DNA of 64,000 nt from NCBI GenBank assembly GCA_036925085.1, contig JAUPFP010000018.1, positions 4,132,885-4,196,884 on the forward strand. The letters run 5' to 3'. The notes beneath the pieces were generated by a model, which searched no databases, was not told the DNA's origin, and was given only the letters and a program-made list of their open reading frames with translations. Positions 44,256-55,862 of this stretch are shown piece after piece (the first letter of the stretch is position 1; each line of letters begins with the position of its first letter). Position numbers and translations under genes: made by a program. Source of the DNA: Brachycybe producta. Lineage: Eukaryota > Arthropoda > Diplopoda > Playtdesmida > Andrognathidae.

Positions 44256-45296
44256 CTGGCAGCGGCGGTGGCGACTACCAGCATCTGGGATTGAACAAAT
44301 CGAACACATATATCGATATATCGATATATTGAATGTGGTAATTATCGATATAAATTGAAATCGATAAATATCGAATATGGCATCATTTCATTCCTATAGC
44401 AGTTTTTGAAACAAAACCAACCAAAACAAATTTGAATTCGGCGGCCGCCAGTCATACACCGGCGGCGAGTGGCGGAGGGTTTTTTTAAAAAAAGTACAAG
44501 CGGCAAGCGGTGGCGTTTTGAGCTTCAAAAACACCGGCGCACAGGTCTATTTGTGATAAAAGCACCAAACTTGGCAAATAAGAAGAACTATGTAAAAGAC
44601 TTGATTTCAGATATAGAGGCACTTCGGCATGACGCCATTTTGGCGGCCATTTTGGAAAATGGCCGACTTTAGTTTTTTCTTAATATCTTTTGAACCACAA
44701 GCCCAAATATGTGTGGATTGTCTCTAAATATGTATGATAGTGTAATGACCCAGCTGGTCGCCACAACACCCTAGCAAAACTTCCCCGTCTCACCTGCCAC
44801 TGACTACCTTGGGACGGGACCCAAGCGCTGGCTAGCCCTCCTCATCTCCGTCCATGTCCTGCGTGATGCCGGTCGGAAGTCTTCCCTGCTGCAAGTCGCC
44901 GGACGAAAGGCCGAAGAACCAGATGAAGAATCCACGATAAATTCCCGCTGGATCTTACCGTGGATGCCGATGCGAAGTACCATCCGAAAACGACGGAAAC
45001 AGGACGGTGCGATGCCGGTGTACTCCCACCGGAAATCCCAACCCTCCCCTCGATAACTTCCCCAGTAAATAAATGTACATGGACACAGTGTGTAGTTACT
45101 AAATAAAAGATAATTTATTCATACAATAAATTACACAGGTCTGCAATGAAATTTTTTTTTTGCAATAAAGGGTGTTTCTTATGTAACTTTTAATGCTTAG
45201 TCCAGGAAAAATACTAAAAGCAATCCATCACGTACAGTTTTGATGCTAATGGAATTTATTTATTTCAGATTGCATAACTAAATGTGACCATGGCTT
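44256..45296. other. Spacer with ATCGATA-rich patch and LTR-like text
   Basis: 44.31-44.38 kb is rich in TATCGATA palindromes. From about 44747 a TGTAATGACCCAGCTGG start is followed by GC-rich sequence and an AATAAA-type tract near 45105. This could be an LTR, but no second copy is in the window. Confidence 0.35.
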
Positions 45297-46900
45297 CAAG
45301 AGAAAAAACAATAGTGAAAAAACAATAGTGAAACATCACAGACTTCGTCAAGACAGTGTATTTTGCATATTTTGGTGTTAAGATTGGAGACCAGGACAAG
45401 TCATGGGCCCCTCATGGAGTCTGTTCAAGTTGTGTCGAAGGACTCCGCATGTGGTCGAAGGGCAAGGTGAAGTCGTTTTGTTTTGGAGTGCCTATGATTT
45501 GGAGGGAGCCCCGAAACCACAGCGATGATTGCTACTTTTGCACATGCAACATACAAGGCTACAGTTTAAAAAACAGAAAAGTGATCTCCTACCCCAACCC
45601 TGAATCTGCACTATGCCCTGTGCCTCATTCCGATACCTTTGCCTCCAGAAAGGCTAGACTATGTGCCTTCACCAACAGGGAGCGAGTTGGAGGAAAGTTC
45701 TGCTGATGAGTTTCAAGTGGACGACACCAGAGGACCCTAACTGTTTTCACAACCAGAATTAAATGATTTGATCCGAGATCTGGGCCTTCCTAAGGATTCT
45801 GCTGAATTGCTTGGCTCCAGACTACAGAAGAAGAACTTGTTGGCAGCTGGGACCTCATTCTCTTGGTATCGAAACCGAGAGAAAGCCTTCCAGCCTTACT
45901 TTACTCAGGATGGTGAACTTGTTTACTGCTCCAATGTCCCCGGTTTGATGGCAATGTTTAAAATTCAGCATGAGGCGGATGATTGGAGACTCTTCATTGA
46001 CTCGTCTAAGAGAAGCCTGAAAGCTGTCCTTCTTCACAATGGCAACATTTATGCTTCTATTCCAGTTGGACACTCAGTTCATTTGAAGGAGAAATACAAC
46101 AACTTGGCTTTGATCTTGGACAAGCTTAACTACAACGGATACAAATGGACCATCTGCGGCGATCTCAAAGTGTACTTGGACAACAAGGTGGCTACACCAA
46201 ATACCCCTGTTTCCTGTGTGAGTGGGATAGTCGTGCCAAAGCTAAGCACTGGAGTCCGAAAGTGTGGCCAAGAAGGATACTAAAGGTCGGAGAAAAGAAC
46301 ATTCGTTTTAAATCTCTTGTGGACCCCGAAAAAGTACGTCTACCCCCACTTCACATCAAACTAGGCATGATGAAGCAGTTTGTAAAGGCGTTGCCGAAAA
46401 TACTTTCAAGTACTTAACAAGCAAGTTCCCAGGACTGTCGGAAGCAAAGTTAAAAGAAGGGGTTTTTACTGGTCCAGACATACGAAAACTTATGAGAGAT
46501 GAAAGCTTTGAAGCACAGATGGGAGACATCAAAAGATTGGCATGGACATCCCTTACAGATGGTGTCATGAAGTTTCTTGTCAACCAAAAAGATCCTAACT
46601 TCAAGAACATCGTAGAAAACATGTTGAAGAACCTCCAAGCCTTGGGCTGCTCAATGAGCTTGAAGCTCCACTTTTGAAACTCAAATCTGGACTATTTCCC
46701 AAAAAATCTTGGTGCTGTGAGTGAAGAGCAAGGAGAGGTTTCATCAGGACATCAAGGAAATGGAGCGGAGGTATCAAAGATGATGGGATGTGAACATAAT
46801 TGCGGACTACTGCTGGATGCTGCACAGAGAAGAGACAAAAGAAAAAGTTCGAAACGAAGCTTTGAGGGCAAGAAAATTCGGTATTATAAGGATTTTTGAT
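45297..46900 (+). pseudogene. Decayed copy of a multicopy invertebrate protein family of unknown function
   Basis: Blocks in order, in changing frames: TDFVKTVYFAYFGVKIGDQD with CSSC and CYFC cysteine pairs (about 45340-45560); LPKDSAELLGSRLQKKNLLA; WRLFIDSSKRSLKAVLLHNG (about 45985); WTICGDLKV; GGYTKYPCFLCEWDSRAKA; LPPLHIKLGMMKQFVKAL; LGCSMSLKLHF; VSEEQGERFHQDIKEMERRY; and a basic RKSSKRSFEGKK end. From memory, the same order of blocks occurs in many near-identical unannotated proteins of arthropods and cnidarians, which suggests a mobile origin. The CxxC pairs suggest zinc binding. The copy is broken, with about five breaks. AATAAA at about 46935 may be its polyadenylation signal. I cannot name the biochemical role. 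Confidence 0.7.
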
Positions 46901-48955
46901 TGTACAATATAAATGTACAAACAACATCTGTTAAATAAAATGTAATTTCACCTTGATCGTATATGTTTTTGAATTAAAGTGTTGCTACACTTCTATATGT
47001 TCTGTGTGTTTCTCATAAACTTTCATACCCACTTTGCGGAAAACCTTACTTGATAGAGGGAAATGCTCAGCATTTTCAAACTCAGCGTACTGAAAAACAT
47101 AAGAAACAGCTAATATTGTGGAAAAAAAAGTATTTATTTGCAAGCCTGTATTATTAAACACATACTATTAATTAATGCACTCTTCTGCCGGACAAATGGT
47201 CCAGCAGAGCAAACCAAAACACCAAGATATGAAGAACAAAGGAACAGATGAATGGTGGCCATCTTGGCCACCCACAAGCATGAAACATCCTCCTTGATCC
47301 AGGGTCTAACACATTGCCTAGTATATAATGGCACTACCCATTATACTGTATACCCTCCAGGCTGCTCCACCTGAGGTGGACAGTGACCTTTGCTGGCCTT
47401 TCTGTTGTCTGCTGGGCAGCCTACTACAGGTGCCTAGCAGACAACACCAGGAGTTTAGTCTGCTCCCAAAAGGAGCAAAACTGGGTCGTCACAATCCTCT
47501 CAACTTCCCTGATCCGCCCCGGGATCAGGTCAGTCGAGCCAGCAAGGATTGCTCCTGTGACCCCCACTCAGTTTCAGACTGATTTTGTCGGCAGTGGAAC
47601 TGTATGAGCGACCATCCACTCCGACATCCACCGACGTACCCAACACAGGCATATCCGGGTGTTTCTCCATCCGACTCCAATATCAAAGTCCGTCCCAATG
47701 AGCATTGCCTCCTCCTGCCATCAAAATTCATCGATGGCAAGAGTGGCAAGCTGCAGACCCTACTGTAGGGTCCAACTTGTTAGAAGATCTACGAGGGCGG
47801 CTGTGGGATCAGACACGCTCCCTCGTAGCAGTTGGGTAACATATTCCCCAACCATCTCTTCCAAGTCGCAACCAAGGAGATGCTAGACGTATGGTGCCAC
47901 GAGCTGGCTCCTGTCCCCACCACGTCCAAAATAGCATAGCATCTCCATACTCGGTTGACAACCAACTACACCGGATAATATTTACTGCCAAAAGCCAGCA
48001 CATATTGCATGGCAAATGACGGCAACGACGACACCCACAGGACTGGGAGTGGCTCTCCCAGATGATAATACCCGTGGTATTGTTACCCCGCCATTCCCGG
48101 CTGGTCTTGCCACAAACCAAGCCGGTTATTCAGAAAGACCTCTCCTTCTGAATATGGAGGCTTCACACCAAAGCGACGGCCCTCGCCCTCGGGCTGGGGA
48201 GACCTGGCTTCTTCTTCCGGTCCTAGGGTCGCAAAGACCCCATCATCAGGACCCGGAGAGAAGGGTATCCTTCCAATGGAAGGCAAGGGACCACGTTTGG
48301 TGGGAACACTAACTGTCCTCCCCAGCTGTCCCCACCTCTAGGTAAAGGGGAGCTGACCCAGTGGAGAGTTCCCTCAGACCAAACCAACAGGTTTGGTACC
48401 ACAACCACCTTCGGGGAGGATGGAGGCATACCAAGAACGTCTTGCATGGACCTACCATCCGTCCACACCATCAAAACCTGATGGGTATGTTCTGGTTGGT
48501 TCTTGGCAAACACGTTAACCATGTGTCGGGACTCCTCATTTTGTCCTGACACTTCTGCCACCACCAGTCTCCTGGGACCCTCAGGCAGAAGTCTTCAGAC
48601 CTTCCTTCTTCTCACCTCAGGACTTCTTTTTGTCCTTTTTCTTTTTCTTGTGAGAAGGTTTACCGTGCTTTGAGACAGACACACATGAGACTTAGGGTAG
48701 TTAGCCCCTCCATATGACCGGACTTGCTAGGCTTTAAGCCGAAGCTTTACTGGCCTTCGAACTAGCTCCCGTTGCCGAACCGACAGTCAAGGGCGGTCGT
48801 GTTGCCACAAATCACCCTTTTCCACCATTAGTAGGTGCCTTGGCAGCTTGTATTGCCCTACTGGGTGATACTGTTGGCCAGCAGCAGTGGTGGCACTCGG
48901 AACCAGAGTGATACCACGCCCGACAGGAGGTTCCCTTGTAACGAGCAGATTCCTG
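46901..48955. other. GC-rich region, probably retroelement-derived, unassigned
   Basis: Open stretches on both strands overlap without family features. It adjoins, on the side expected for the 3' end, the minus-strand Ty3-like fossil ending near 51.9 kb. Confidence 0.3.
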
Positions 48956-48958
48956 GCA

Positions 48959-51317
48959 TCAGCTTCCAGCGGGGCGGAAACTGAGCAGCCTGGAGCTCGA
49001 ACTCATGTCGGCATGTGGCCTTCTTATCACGCTGGCTTCACATTTTGCCACTTGAGCCTGGTGGTACTTCAAGTGGTCCTCCAAGCTCCATTTTCCTTTG
49101 GGGAAGCTGGCCGGACCTCCACAAGAGGTCTTGGCCTTCTTCCCCACCGGATTACTAGCCACTGGTGGGGTGAAGGGGCGGGGACGTTTCTGTCCCTGAC
49201 CACAACCATCACTAGTGGGAGTGCTCTTCCTCGGAGTGGAAGGAGAAGGCTGATTGGCCTTCTTTTCCGCTCTTCGGTCCCTCTTGGGGGTTCCTGACTG
49301 CCAACTCGAACAACCCGCCACCACCCCGGGCAAACCCAAGACAGGTAGAGGTTTGACGGGCCAGGCAGCCCCTGGAACCCCCTCAGGTTGAGCTAGAGTC
49401 TCAGGGAGAAGACCCACTGCCAGCATAAACTTCGCCATGGCAGCTTCCTTCGCCTTTAACTGAAACCCCCTCTCCACAGCCTTCATCCTGGCAGTGTACT
49501 GAGCAGCACTGGACTTCTTGGATTTCGATCCATCCTTACGGTACTGCTGGCAAAAGTACCCCAAGATGTGTAACATTTTCTGTCAGCCATCAGATAACCG
49601 TCTGACACTTGTTTGGTACTTGTTGCTCTCGTCTAGCCAGTCCAGTCGGTCCTCTTCTGCCTCCCCAAAAGGTCGTCCTGAATCGGACTTCCTTACCTGT
49701 CCGGGGTACTCTCTCGGGATCCGGTCATAGACAATTTACCCGGGGAGGCCTTTCTTCTCCCTTCAGACCCCAGAGAGTCCCCTGAAGAGAAGATACGCTG
49801 GTCTCTCCACTGCCGAGAAATGTGCACCACGGAATCCTCAGTGGTGTCCATTCCTGCATCCATGTCAATGACAAAGGCACCTCCCAAGGAGGTATCCCTG
49901 CTTTCCTCAGCCAAGCTAGCCAATTCTAGCCGGCTTCAGTCCACCTGAGTACTGAGCTTTGTTGGTGAGGTGGCCGCCAAACCGGTGGCCTCCTCTCCGA
50001 CGAGTGTGCTCACCCCCACCAGTACCCCAACCGCCAGAATCTCCATGGCTACCAACTTAACGGTCACCCTCGGTGATTCCACAGTGGGAGTCGGTGTCAA
50101 CCGTTCCCACATGGACCGAAAATACAAAGGAGGCCGGGGATGCCTGAGGCACCATAGCATTCCCTGTCAATAGCAGACCCAAAGGTCCGACATCGGCCAA
50201 GTCTGCTATGGCCTGCCCCATAGAGTCTGGGGAGCCTGCAGAATCTGACTCCAACAGTCCTGCATCACCAGGATGCAAGGAACTGAGGGAGGAGAAAGAA
50301 CTGCTGCTCCCACCGCCGATCTTTTCCTTCTCTGCTGTGGCTTCTGTAAAAAACCAAAGAAAACATCTCACCATGGTAGGAAGTGATTTCCACGAAATTT
50401 TACCGTAAAAATCACTTTCCGGCCGGGCAAGCATCGTGTTACAAGGCTGTAGCTGTCCCCAGCTTTGATCGCACGGCTGGAACAGGCTGAAAATGAATTT
50501 GGCCCTTCCAAACACCGCATATTTTGGTCTGGTACACTGGACGGTGATTTCCACGGGTTTTTAATGTGCAAAATCCCGTTCCAACTGTGCAAAACCAGTG
50601 ACCCACGGTAAAAGCCGTCCTCCACAGGAGTCGCACGGTTGGAACCAGCCAAACAGATGTTTGGACTATCCAGTTCCCATACCTTTTGTTCAGGTGGCAA
50701 GGGAAGGAGTTTCCACAAAATTCCACCATGTAAAAACCCTTTCTGGCTGCTAATACACTATGGGCAATGGTAAAAACGCCCCCAATGGTGGGTTCACGGT
50801 CAGAACCGGTGAAGAACACCTTTTGACTGTCCAAACTCCGTAGAACCTGGTCTTCAAAAAGTTCCACGGCGACCGGGTGGTCAAACTCCGTGCCTTCAAT
50901 GACCTCACTGGTGGTAGCACCACCATCAACACCATGACAGTAGTGCCTCCACCTACACCACATGTGCAAGTGATCAATGATGGTTTGACACACCCAAAGA
51001 CAATAAACCAATACTGCCCAGAGGCAAAAAAGAAAGAATCCCCTTTGGAGACTTACTTTTATCCTTCTGGCATGCAGTAGCCCTGAGTTTTTCTCTTTCC
51101 TCTGGTGAAACACACGTTTTCTCTTAAAAACAGCGGCAAACGACCATCTTTGTTTAATTTGCAAAACAAGATGGCACTTAGCTGCCAATTTCACTGGGGG
51201 AACGGCTAACAGTGGCGGCTTGGTGGCTAAAACAACATTTGCCGCCTCCACCACTGTTCCTATGGAAACCATACTGTCGTCTGCCTTTTTAGGGGCTGAC
51301 ACACGGTGGGAATCCAT
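48959..51317 (-). other. Two unidentified minus-strand open stretches beside a Ty3-like fossil
   Basis: 49576-48959 (205 aa) is rich in Lys, Pro and Ser and begins MLHILGYFCQQYRKDG. 51317-50439 (292 aa) includes a threefold repeated segment. Position, strand and base composition link both to the Ty3-like fossil at 51.9-53.9 kb, but I see no known domain, so assignment is an inference. Confidence 0.35.
50370..50880. repeat. Three diverged units of about 160 bp in tandem
   Basis: Each unit has a GATTTCCACGAAATTTTACC-type start, a GCACGG(C/T)TGGAAC-type middle and a CCTTCCAAACACCG / GACTATCCAGTTCC / GACTGTCCAAACTCC end. Spacing is about 150-170 bp and similarity is modest, so the array is old. 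Confidence 0.6.
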
Positions 51318-51899
51318 AGGAGAAGACTCAGGAGAAAGATCATGTACAGAAATTTCACCTGCAGATTAGGGATTTCTCCACCCATTTCTCCCTGGGCGAC
51401 CGCCATCTGTCCATGACAGACAGGTGGAGTCTCGTTTAGAGGTCCCTGGGTGCCCAGTTTTTATTTTTCCTGACCAGGCCATCATGCCATTCCAGAAATC
51501 GGCCCAATCTCTCGGGCCTACTGGTTCCTCAGAGGAAGCTTGCACTACCTCAAAAGCCTTCGGTTTCCTCGGTCAGAGGTCTGAGGTGCCTCCTCTGCCT
51601 CGGAGTCAGTAGACTCATCCGCCAAGATGGGCTGACTGGAAGTACCTGGAGAGACATCATCCTTCCTCTCACTTCCATCAGTCTTGGACTCGGCATCACT
51701 GGTCCCTTCAGAGTCCAAAGAGGTGTCAGAGCTTCCTAGGCCATCTTCCTCATGAACACGAACATGTGGGAATGTTTGGCTTCAAGTTATCCACATGAAA
51801 CCGGTCCCGCACCTTCTGACCATACCCATCTACAAACTCTACCTCTTAGACTAGGTCGGAAACCTGCCGGACCACCGTACCCAGTTCAGCCTTGTACGC

Positions 51900-53960
51900 A
51901 AAGTTCCACTTCTTGGCTTGGCCGAGCTTACCAGCCATATCCCTCATCCAGTGACCTTCACACCAGGCTGGTACAGGGGTGACTTCATCTGGCCAGTATT
52001 GTACCGGCTCTTCTGTCTTGCTTGAGCGGCAGCAAAATTTTGACATGCCCCCTCCTCCACAGCTTGCTGGTCAGGCAAGTCACGGACTGGACTGTCAGGA
52101 AGGAGATTATCAATCTCCAACCTAGGTTGATGCCCAAACAACAATTGGTACGGAGACACTTCCATGCTCTACTGCACTGCAGTGTTGTAGGCCCACACTG
52201 CGGGCCACAATCTATTCCACAAATTGCATTGGTTCTTGAGGGGATCAAGGTAACACTTGATGGTTTCCATCAGTTTTGTTCGTACGCTCCGTAAGCCCAT
52301 TAGCTTGCGGATGGTATGCCGTTGTGCTCCCGGAACTTTTGCAAAACCTTGCTACAGAACTGGGACCCACGATCTGAGATGAGAGTCATCGGTGTGCCAT
52401 ACACCGACAAGATCTCATCTTTAAGAAACTTGACAACACAAACGGTCATATCCCTTTGGGATATGACTGGCCTTCTGACCTGGCCTTCGCCATGCCGTAC
52501 CGGGTGAAGTAGTCCACCATGATCAATACATAGGTGACTTTACCCACGGACGCAGGAAGTGATCCAATGAAGTCCATTCCCCAGGCAAGAACTGGGTACT
52601 CTGGAATGATCAGTTGCAAGAATCCCTGAGCTGTCGTGAACTGTCGTACTCTGACACACCAAGCACGACTTAATATACTCCACCATGTCACGTTTCATAC
52701 CTAACCAGTAGAAACGAGTACGTAACCATTGGTATGTCTTGTACACCCCGAAGTGACCAGCTTCAGAACTAGCATGCAATTTGTGCAAGCAGAAGGCTTG
52801 ACATGACCTCGGCACAACTAACACAGTTCTAGTGCAATCCTGAATGGATTTGATGGCATACAACTTGTCTGCCACCACAAACTTGAACCATAAGTTCTAG
52901 TCGGGTCGGTGAAGAGCTCACCCTTTACCTTGGAGCACCAATTGTCATTGGCCTGCTCCATAAACCAATCGACCTTGGAACGGATCCGGTAAATTACCTC
53001 ACCCACATCTGCCTCGACATGTTCAGGCAAATAAGGATCTTCAACTTCACTTACCGGATACAACTCAAACAGTCGGCATCTTCATGAAGTTTTCTCTTCT
53101 TAAACCCCTGCATCCAACATTTTCGCTACCTCTTCTCTCTCAATTGCACATGCCGCTGGAGCGGTTCTTCGCAATCCCTCTTGCACCGGAGGTAACCCAC
53201 CGGTATCAGTCGTATGTTCGACGAGCGGGGTTTCCTCCAGCTCTGTGTAATCGAACGCGAAATGATCTTGGCAATCCAGCAGGAACTTTCGAAATTGTGC
53301 CGCCTCTTCAGGCTTCAGACTAGATCCAATTTTAAAGCACTCTTCGAGAGTAGGACCCAGTTCCAAGTTGAGGACCCGGCGGCATTTACCGGTCGCCTCT
53401 CTCAACTTATCCAGAAGGTCCTTTGTCCGGCCATCTCCATGAGTGGGCTTTCCCCCTCAACTTAGATAGAGCACCACAAATAGACCCACCACAAATGCTG
53501 TCGTGACACCCTCCCCTGTTTCCAGGGCAATGGGTATGTCAGCAACATTCTCAAGCCACATATCGTAAGTGCCTTCCTCTGTGGCCTCGGCAATACCTGC
53601 CACCAACAGACCACGGTCTTAGATGACCGTGGTCTGTTGTGGGGCCGTGGTGGGGCTCAATGAGAAGCAGCTGTCCAGGGCCAGCATGCTCTACCAGACT
53701 CACAGAAACTACCTTCCGTTCATGAGCTGATATCCATACGTTTTCCAATAGTTGCAGGGAACACATGTTCCCGCTCCTAATTAAAGAACAGGTCTCAGCG
53801 AGTGCAGGCAACACAATATCGACCCACCTATCCACCTTTTCAGGATCTGCAAATATACCTTTTGGTATCCCAAACAGAGGGAGAAGCAGAGGTTCCACAG
53901 AATCATGAAGCTTCGCCAACGCCTACAGTATAGATTTCGGAAGTTGTACTTCTAGCAAAG
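51900..53960 (-). mobile_element. Fossil Ty3-type retrotransposon, pol part
   Basis: Read on the minus strand: a reverse transcriptase N-terminal piece (LLDCQDHFAFDYTELEET, about 53280), a zinc-finger integrase head (FGVYKTYQWLRTRFYWLGMK, about 52740), an integrase core (YPVLAWGMDFIGSLPAS, about 52590) and a SPYQLLFGHQPR block (about 52150). The order RT then integrase is Ty3-type. No LTR could be matched. It is broken, with more than five breaks, and appears older than the solo LTRs of the TGTAACACCC family. Confidence 0.8.
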
Positions 53961-54002
53961 TACCCTGCAAAGCCTGATTAGCCAGTGTGGCACGAAGAGC
54001 AT

Positions 54003-54485
54003 TTTACCGTGTGTTTGTAATTGTTTTCCATGCTTTTCCGTGTGTTTGTAATTATTTTCCATGCTGTTCCGTGTGTTTGTAATTGTTTTCCGCACTATTG
54101 CGTGTGTTTGTAATTGTTTTCCGCGCTTTTCCGTGTGTTTGTAATTGTTTTCCGTGCTTTTCCGTGTGTTTGTATATGTGTTTTCCGTGCTTTTCCGTGT
54201 GTTTGTAATTATTTTCCGCGCTTTTCCGTGTGTTTGTAATTGTTTTCCGCGCTTTTCCGTGTGTTTGTATGTGTTTTCCGTGTGTTTGTATGTGTTTTCT
54301 GTGCTTTTCCGTGTGTTTGTAATTGTTTTCCGTGCTTTTCCGTGTGTTTGTAATTGTTTTCCGCGCTTTTCCGTGTGTTTGTAATTGTTTTCCGCGTTTT
54401 TCCGTGTGTTTTCATTGCTTTTTCGTGTGTTTGTATGTATTTTCCGCGCGTTTCCGTCCGTTTCCATAAGTTTCCGTGTTTTAGT
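54003..54485. repeat. 31-bp minisatellite upstream of eIF1
   Basis: About 15 units of the type CGTGTGTTTGTAATTGTTTT plus CCATGCTTTTC. The 31-bp period is not a multiple of three, yet the minus strand stays open across it because all three frames lack stops: three units give a 31-residue repeat (GKQLQTHGKA, RKTITNTRKS, TENTYKHTEKR). It ends about 50 bp before the CRE cluster of the eIF1 promoter. Confidence 0.85.
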
Positions 54486-54524
54486 TTGACCCATTTTTTC
54501 TTGAATAACTGAATGTGCGCAGAC

Positions 54525-54592
54525 CTATAAAAAAGACGTCAGCTGTGACGTCATTTACATTGTGCGTAGTTGTGAACGTCATTTATTTTGCC

Positions 54593-54600
<8 letters not shown>
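54525..54600 (+). promoter_or_regulatory. Proximal promoter of eIF1 with CRE sites
   Basis: A TATA-like CTATAAAAAA (54525-54534) is followed by AGACGTCAGC (54534-54543), a perfect CRE TGACGTCA (54546-54553) and GAACGTCATT (54574-54583). A long (CT)n tract follows at 54596-54627 and then TTTCCTACGCTTCTTTTTCG, a pyrimidine run of the kind that starts TOP mRNAs. Position 140-240 bp before the ATG fits a core promoter; transcription start is inferred. Confidence 0.6.
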
Positions 54601-54630
<30 letters not shown>

Positions 54631-54767
54631 TACGCTTCTTTTTCGTTGCAAGTTTTTGTTTCATTTGCGTTTCTTCTTTTATTTCTTCTACGAAAACTCG
54701 ATTTAATATCAACCACAATTGGTTGTTTTGTTTAATATTTGCAAAGGGAAGCTATATTACCTACTGT

Positions 54768-55810
54768 ATGTCCATCCAGAATCTCAACACATTTGGTAAG
54801 AAGTTAAACATAGAAAGCGACCAAATAAAAATGGGGGGAAAGAATCGATGTTTTTTAGTTCTTATGGTTACAAAATGGCGTCTACAGACCAATACTCTCT
54901 TAACTGTTGTATCTTTTGCCTGCTCGTCAGAAGAAAAACACAGTAATGGGGTGGTCGTAATGCAAATATTTACGATTTCGAACGAAAAACATGGGTTAAA
55001 AGGTCTAAAAACAAAAAAGGAAAAAAAATTAATAGCCTTGTTGAGATGACGGAAGTTGTTTGATGACTGTCTTTAGAGTGATGACGTAATCATCACGTTT
55101 TCTGGCTCATTTATTGATGTTTTTTTTTGGTTTGGAATTTTGAAGATCCCTTTGCTGATGCCATCAGAGGTGATGAAGAAGGGGTACAAGAGGGGCTCAT
55201 CCACATAAGGATTCAGCAACGTAACGGGCGAAAGACACTGACCACCGTCCAGGGTATCTCAAATGACTACGACAAAAAGAAGATCGTGAAAGCGTGCAAA
55301 AAGGTTTGCTTTTTCCCCGTCGCTTTCTTATGGAGCCCTGCAGGGGACTTATGCAAATTTTTGTTTTTAATCGCCACAATGTCGACTTCTAAATTTCTTA
55401 TATTCTTCTATGTTGATTAATGCTATGTTGTGCGCGCTATACTCTTAATGGTTAAATTATTCCTGCTACAAGGGGGCGCTTGCAATAATTTAATTATTAG
55501 AGTATGGTGCGCGCAACGTGGCCGAATAAAACGGATTAAAAGTCGCCACGGCGGCGAGAATAAAGTCAATTGTCGAGATTTAAACAAAAAAAAATCTTGC
55601 ATGTCCTTTACAGGGTTCTGGACTTTCTCGTTTTTCAGCTCACAATTTGATTTTTATTTTCAGGAGTTCGCTTGTAACGGTACAGTAGTGGATCATGCCG
55701 AGTACGGAGAGGTCCTTCAACTTCAAGGAGACCAAAGGGAGAACATCTGTCAATTCTTGACGAAGGTTGGCATAGCAAAGCCAGAACAACTTAAGGTGCA
55801 CGGATTCTAG
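54768..55810 (+). CDS. EIF1: Translation initiation factor eIF1 (SUI1 domain), complete, 3 exons
   Basis: eIF1 binds the 40S subunit near the P site and enforces AUG recognition. Exons 54768-54795, 55146-55303 and 55664-55810 (stop TAG) give 110 aa; human eIF1 has 113. All introns are GT-AG with matching phases (1, 0). Translation: MSIQNLNTFDPFADAIRGDE at the N-terminus; HIRIQQRNGRKTLTTVQGIS forming the basic loop and first strand of the SUI1 fold; DYDKKKIVKACKK; CNGTV, EYGEVLQLQGDQRENICQFL; and the terminal LKVHGF, all near-identical to other animals. The start has T at -3 and T at +4 (CTGTATGT), a poor context. That is typical of eIF1 genes, where it supports autoregulation. Intron 2 carries MITE D. 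AATAAA at 55857-55862 is the likely polyadenylation signal, 47 bp after the stop. Confidence 0.97.
55330..55620. mobile_element. Fold-back MITE D, copy 3, inside eIF1 intron 2
   Basis: Ends TGGAGCCCTGCAGGG and CCTTTACAGGGTTCTGG are inverted; the middle holds TTAATGCTATGTTGTGCGCG mirrored by TGGTGCGCGCAACGTGGCCG. It is shorter than copies 1 and 2 and fills most of the 360-bp intron. Confidence 0.75.
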
Positions 55811-55862
55811 GCGCAAATGACGACGGGAAGACGAAGAAGACGATGCTTTTTTTTCAAATAAA

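Noticed and set aside
53952-54494. 180-aa minus-strand ORF rich in Lys, Thr and Asn
   Set aside because: It is the open frame of a 31-bp minisatellite; all three frames are stop-free, so the ORF is not evidence of a gene.
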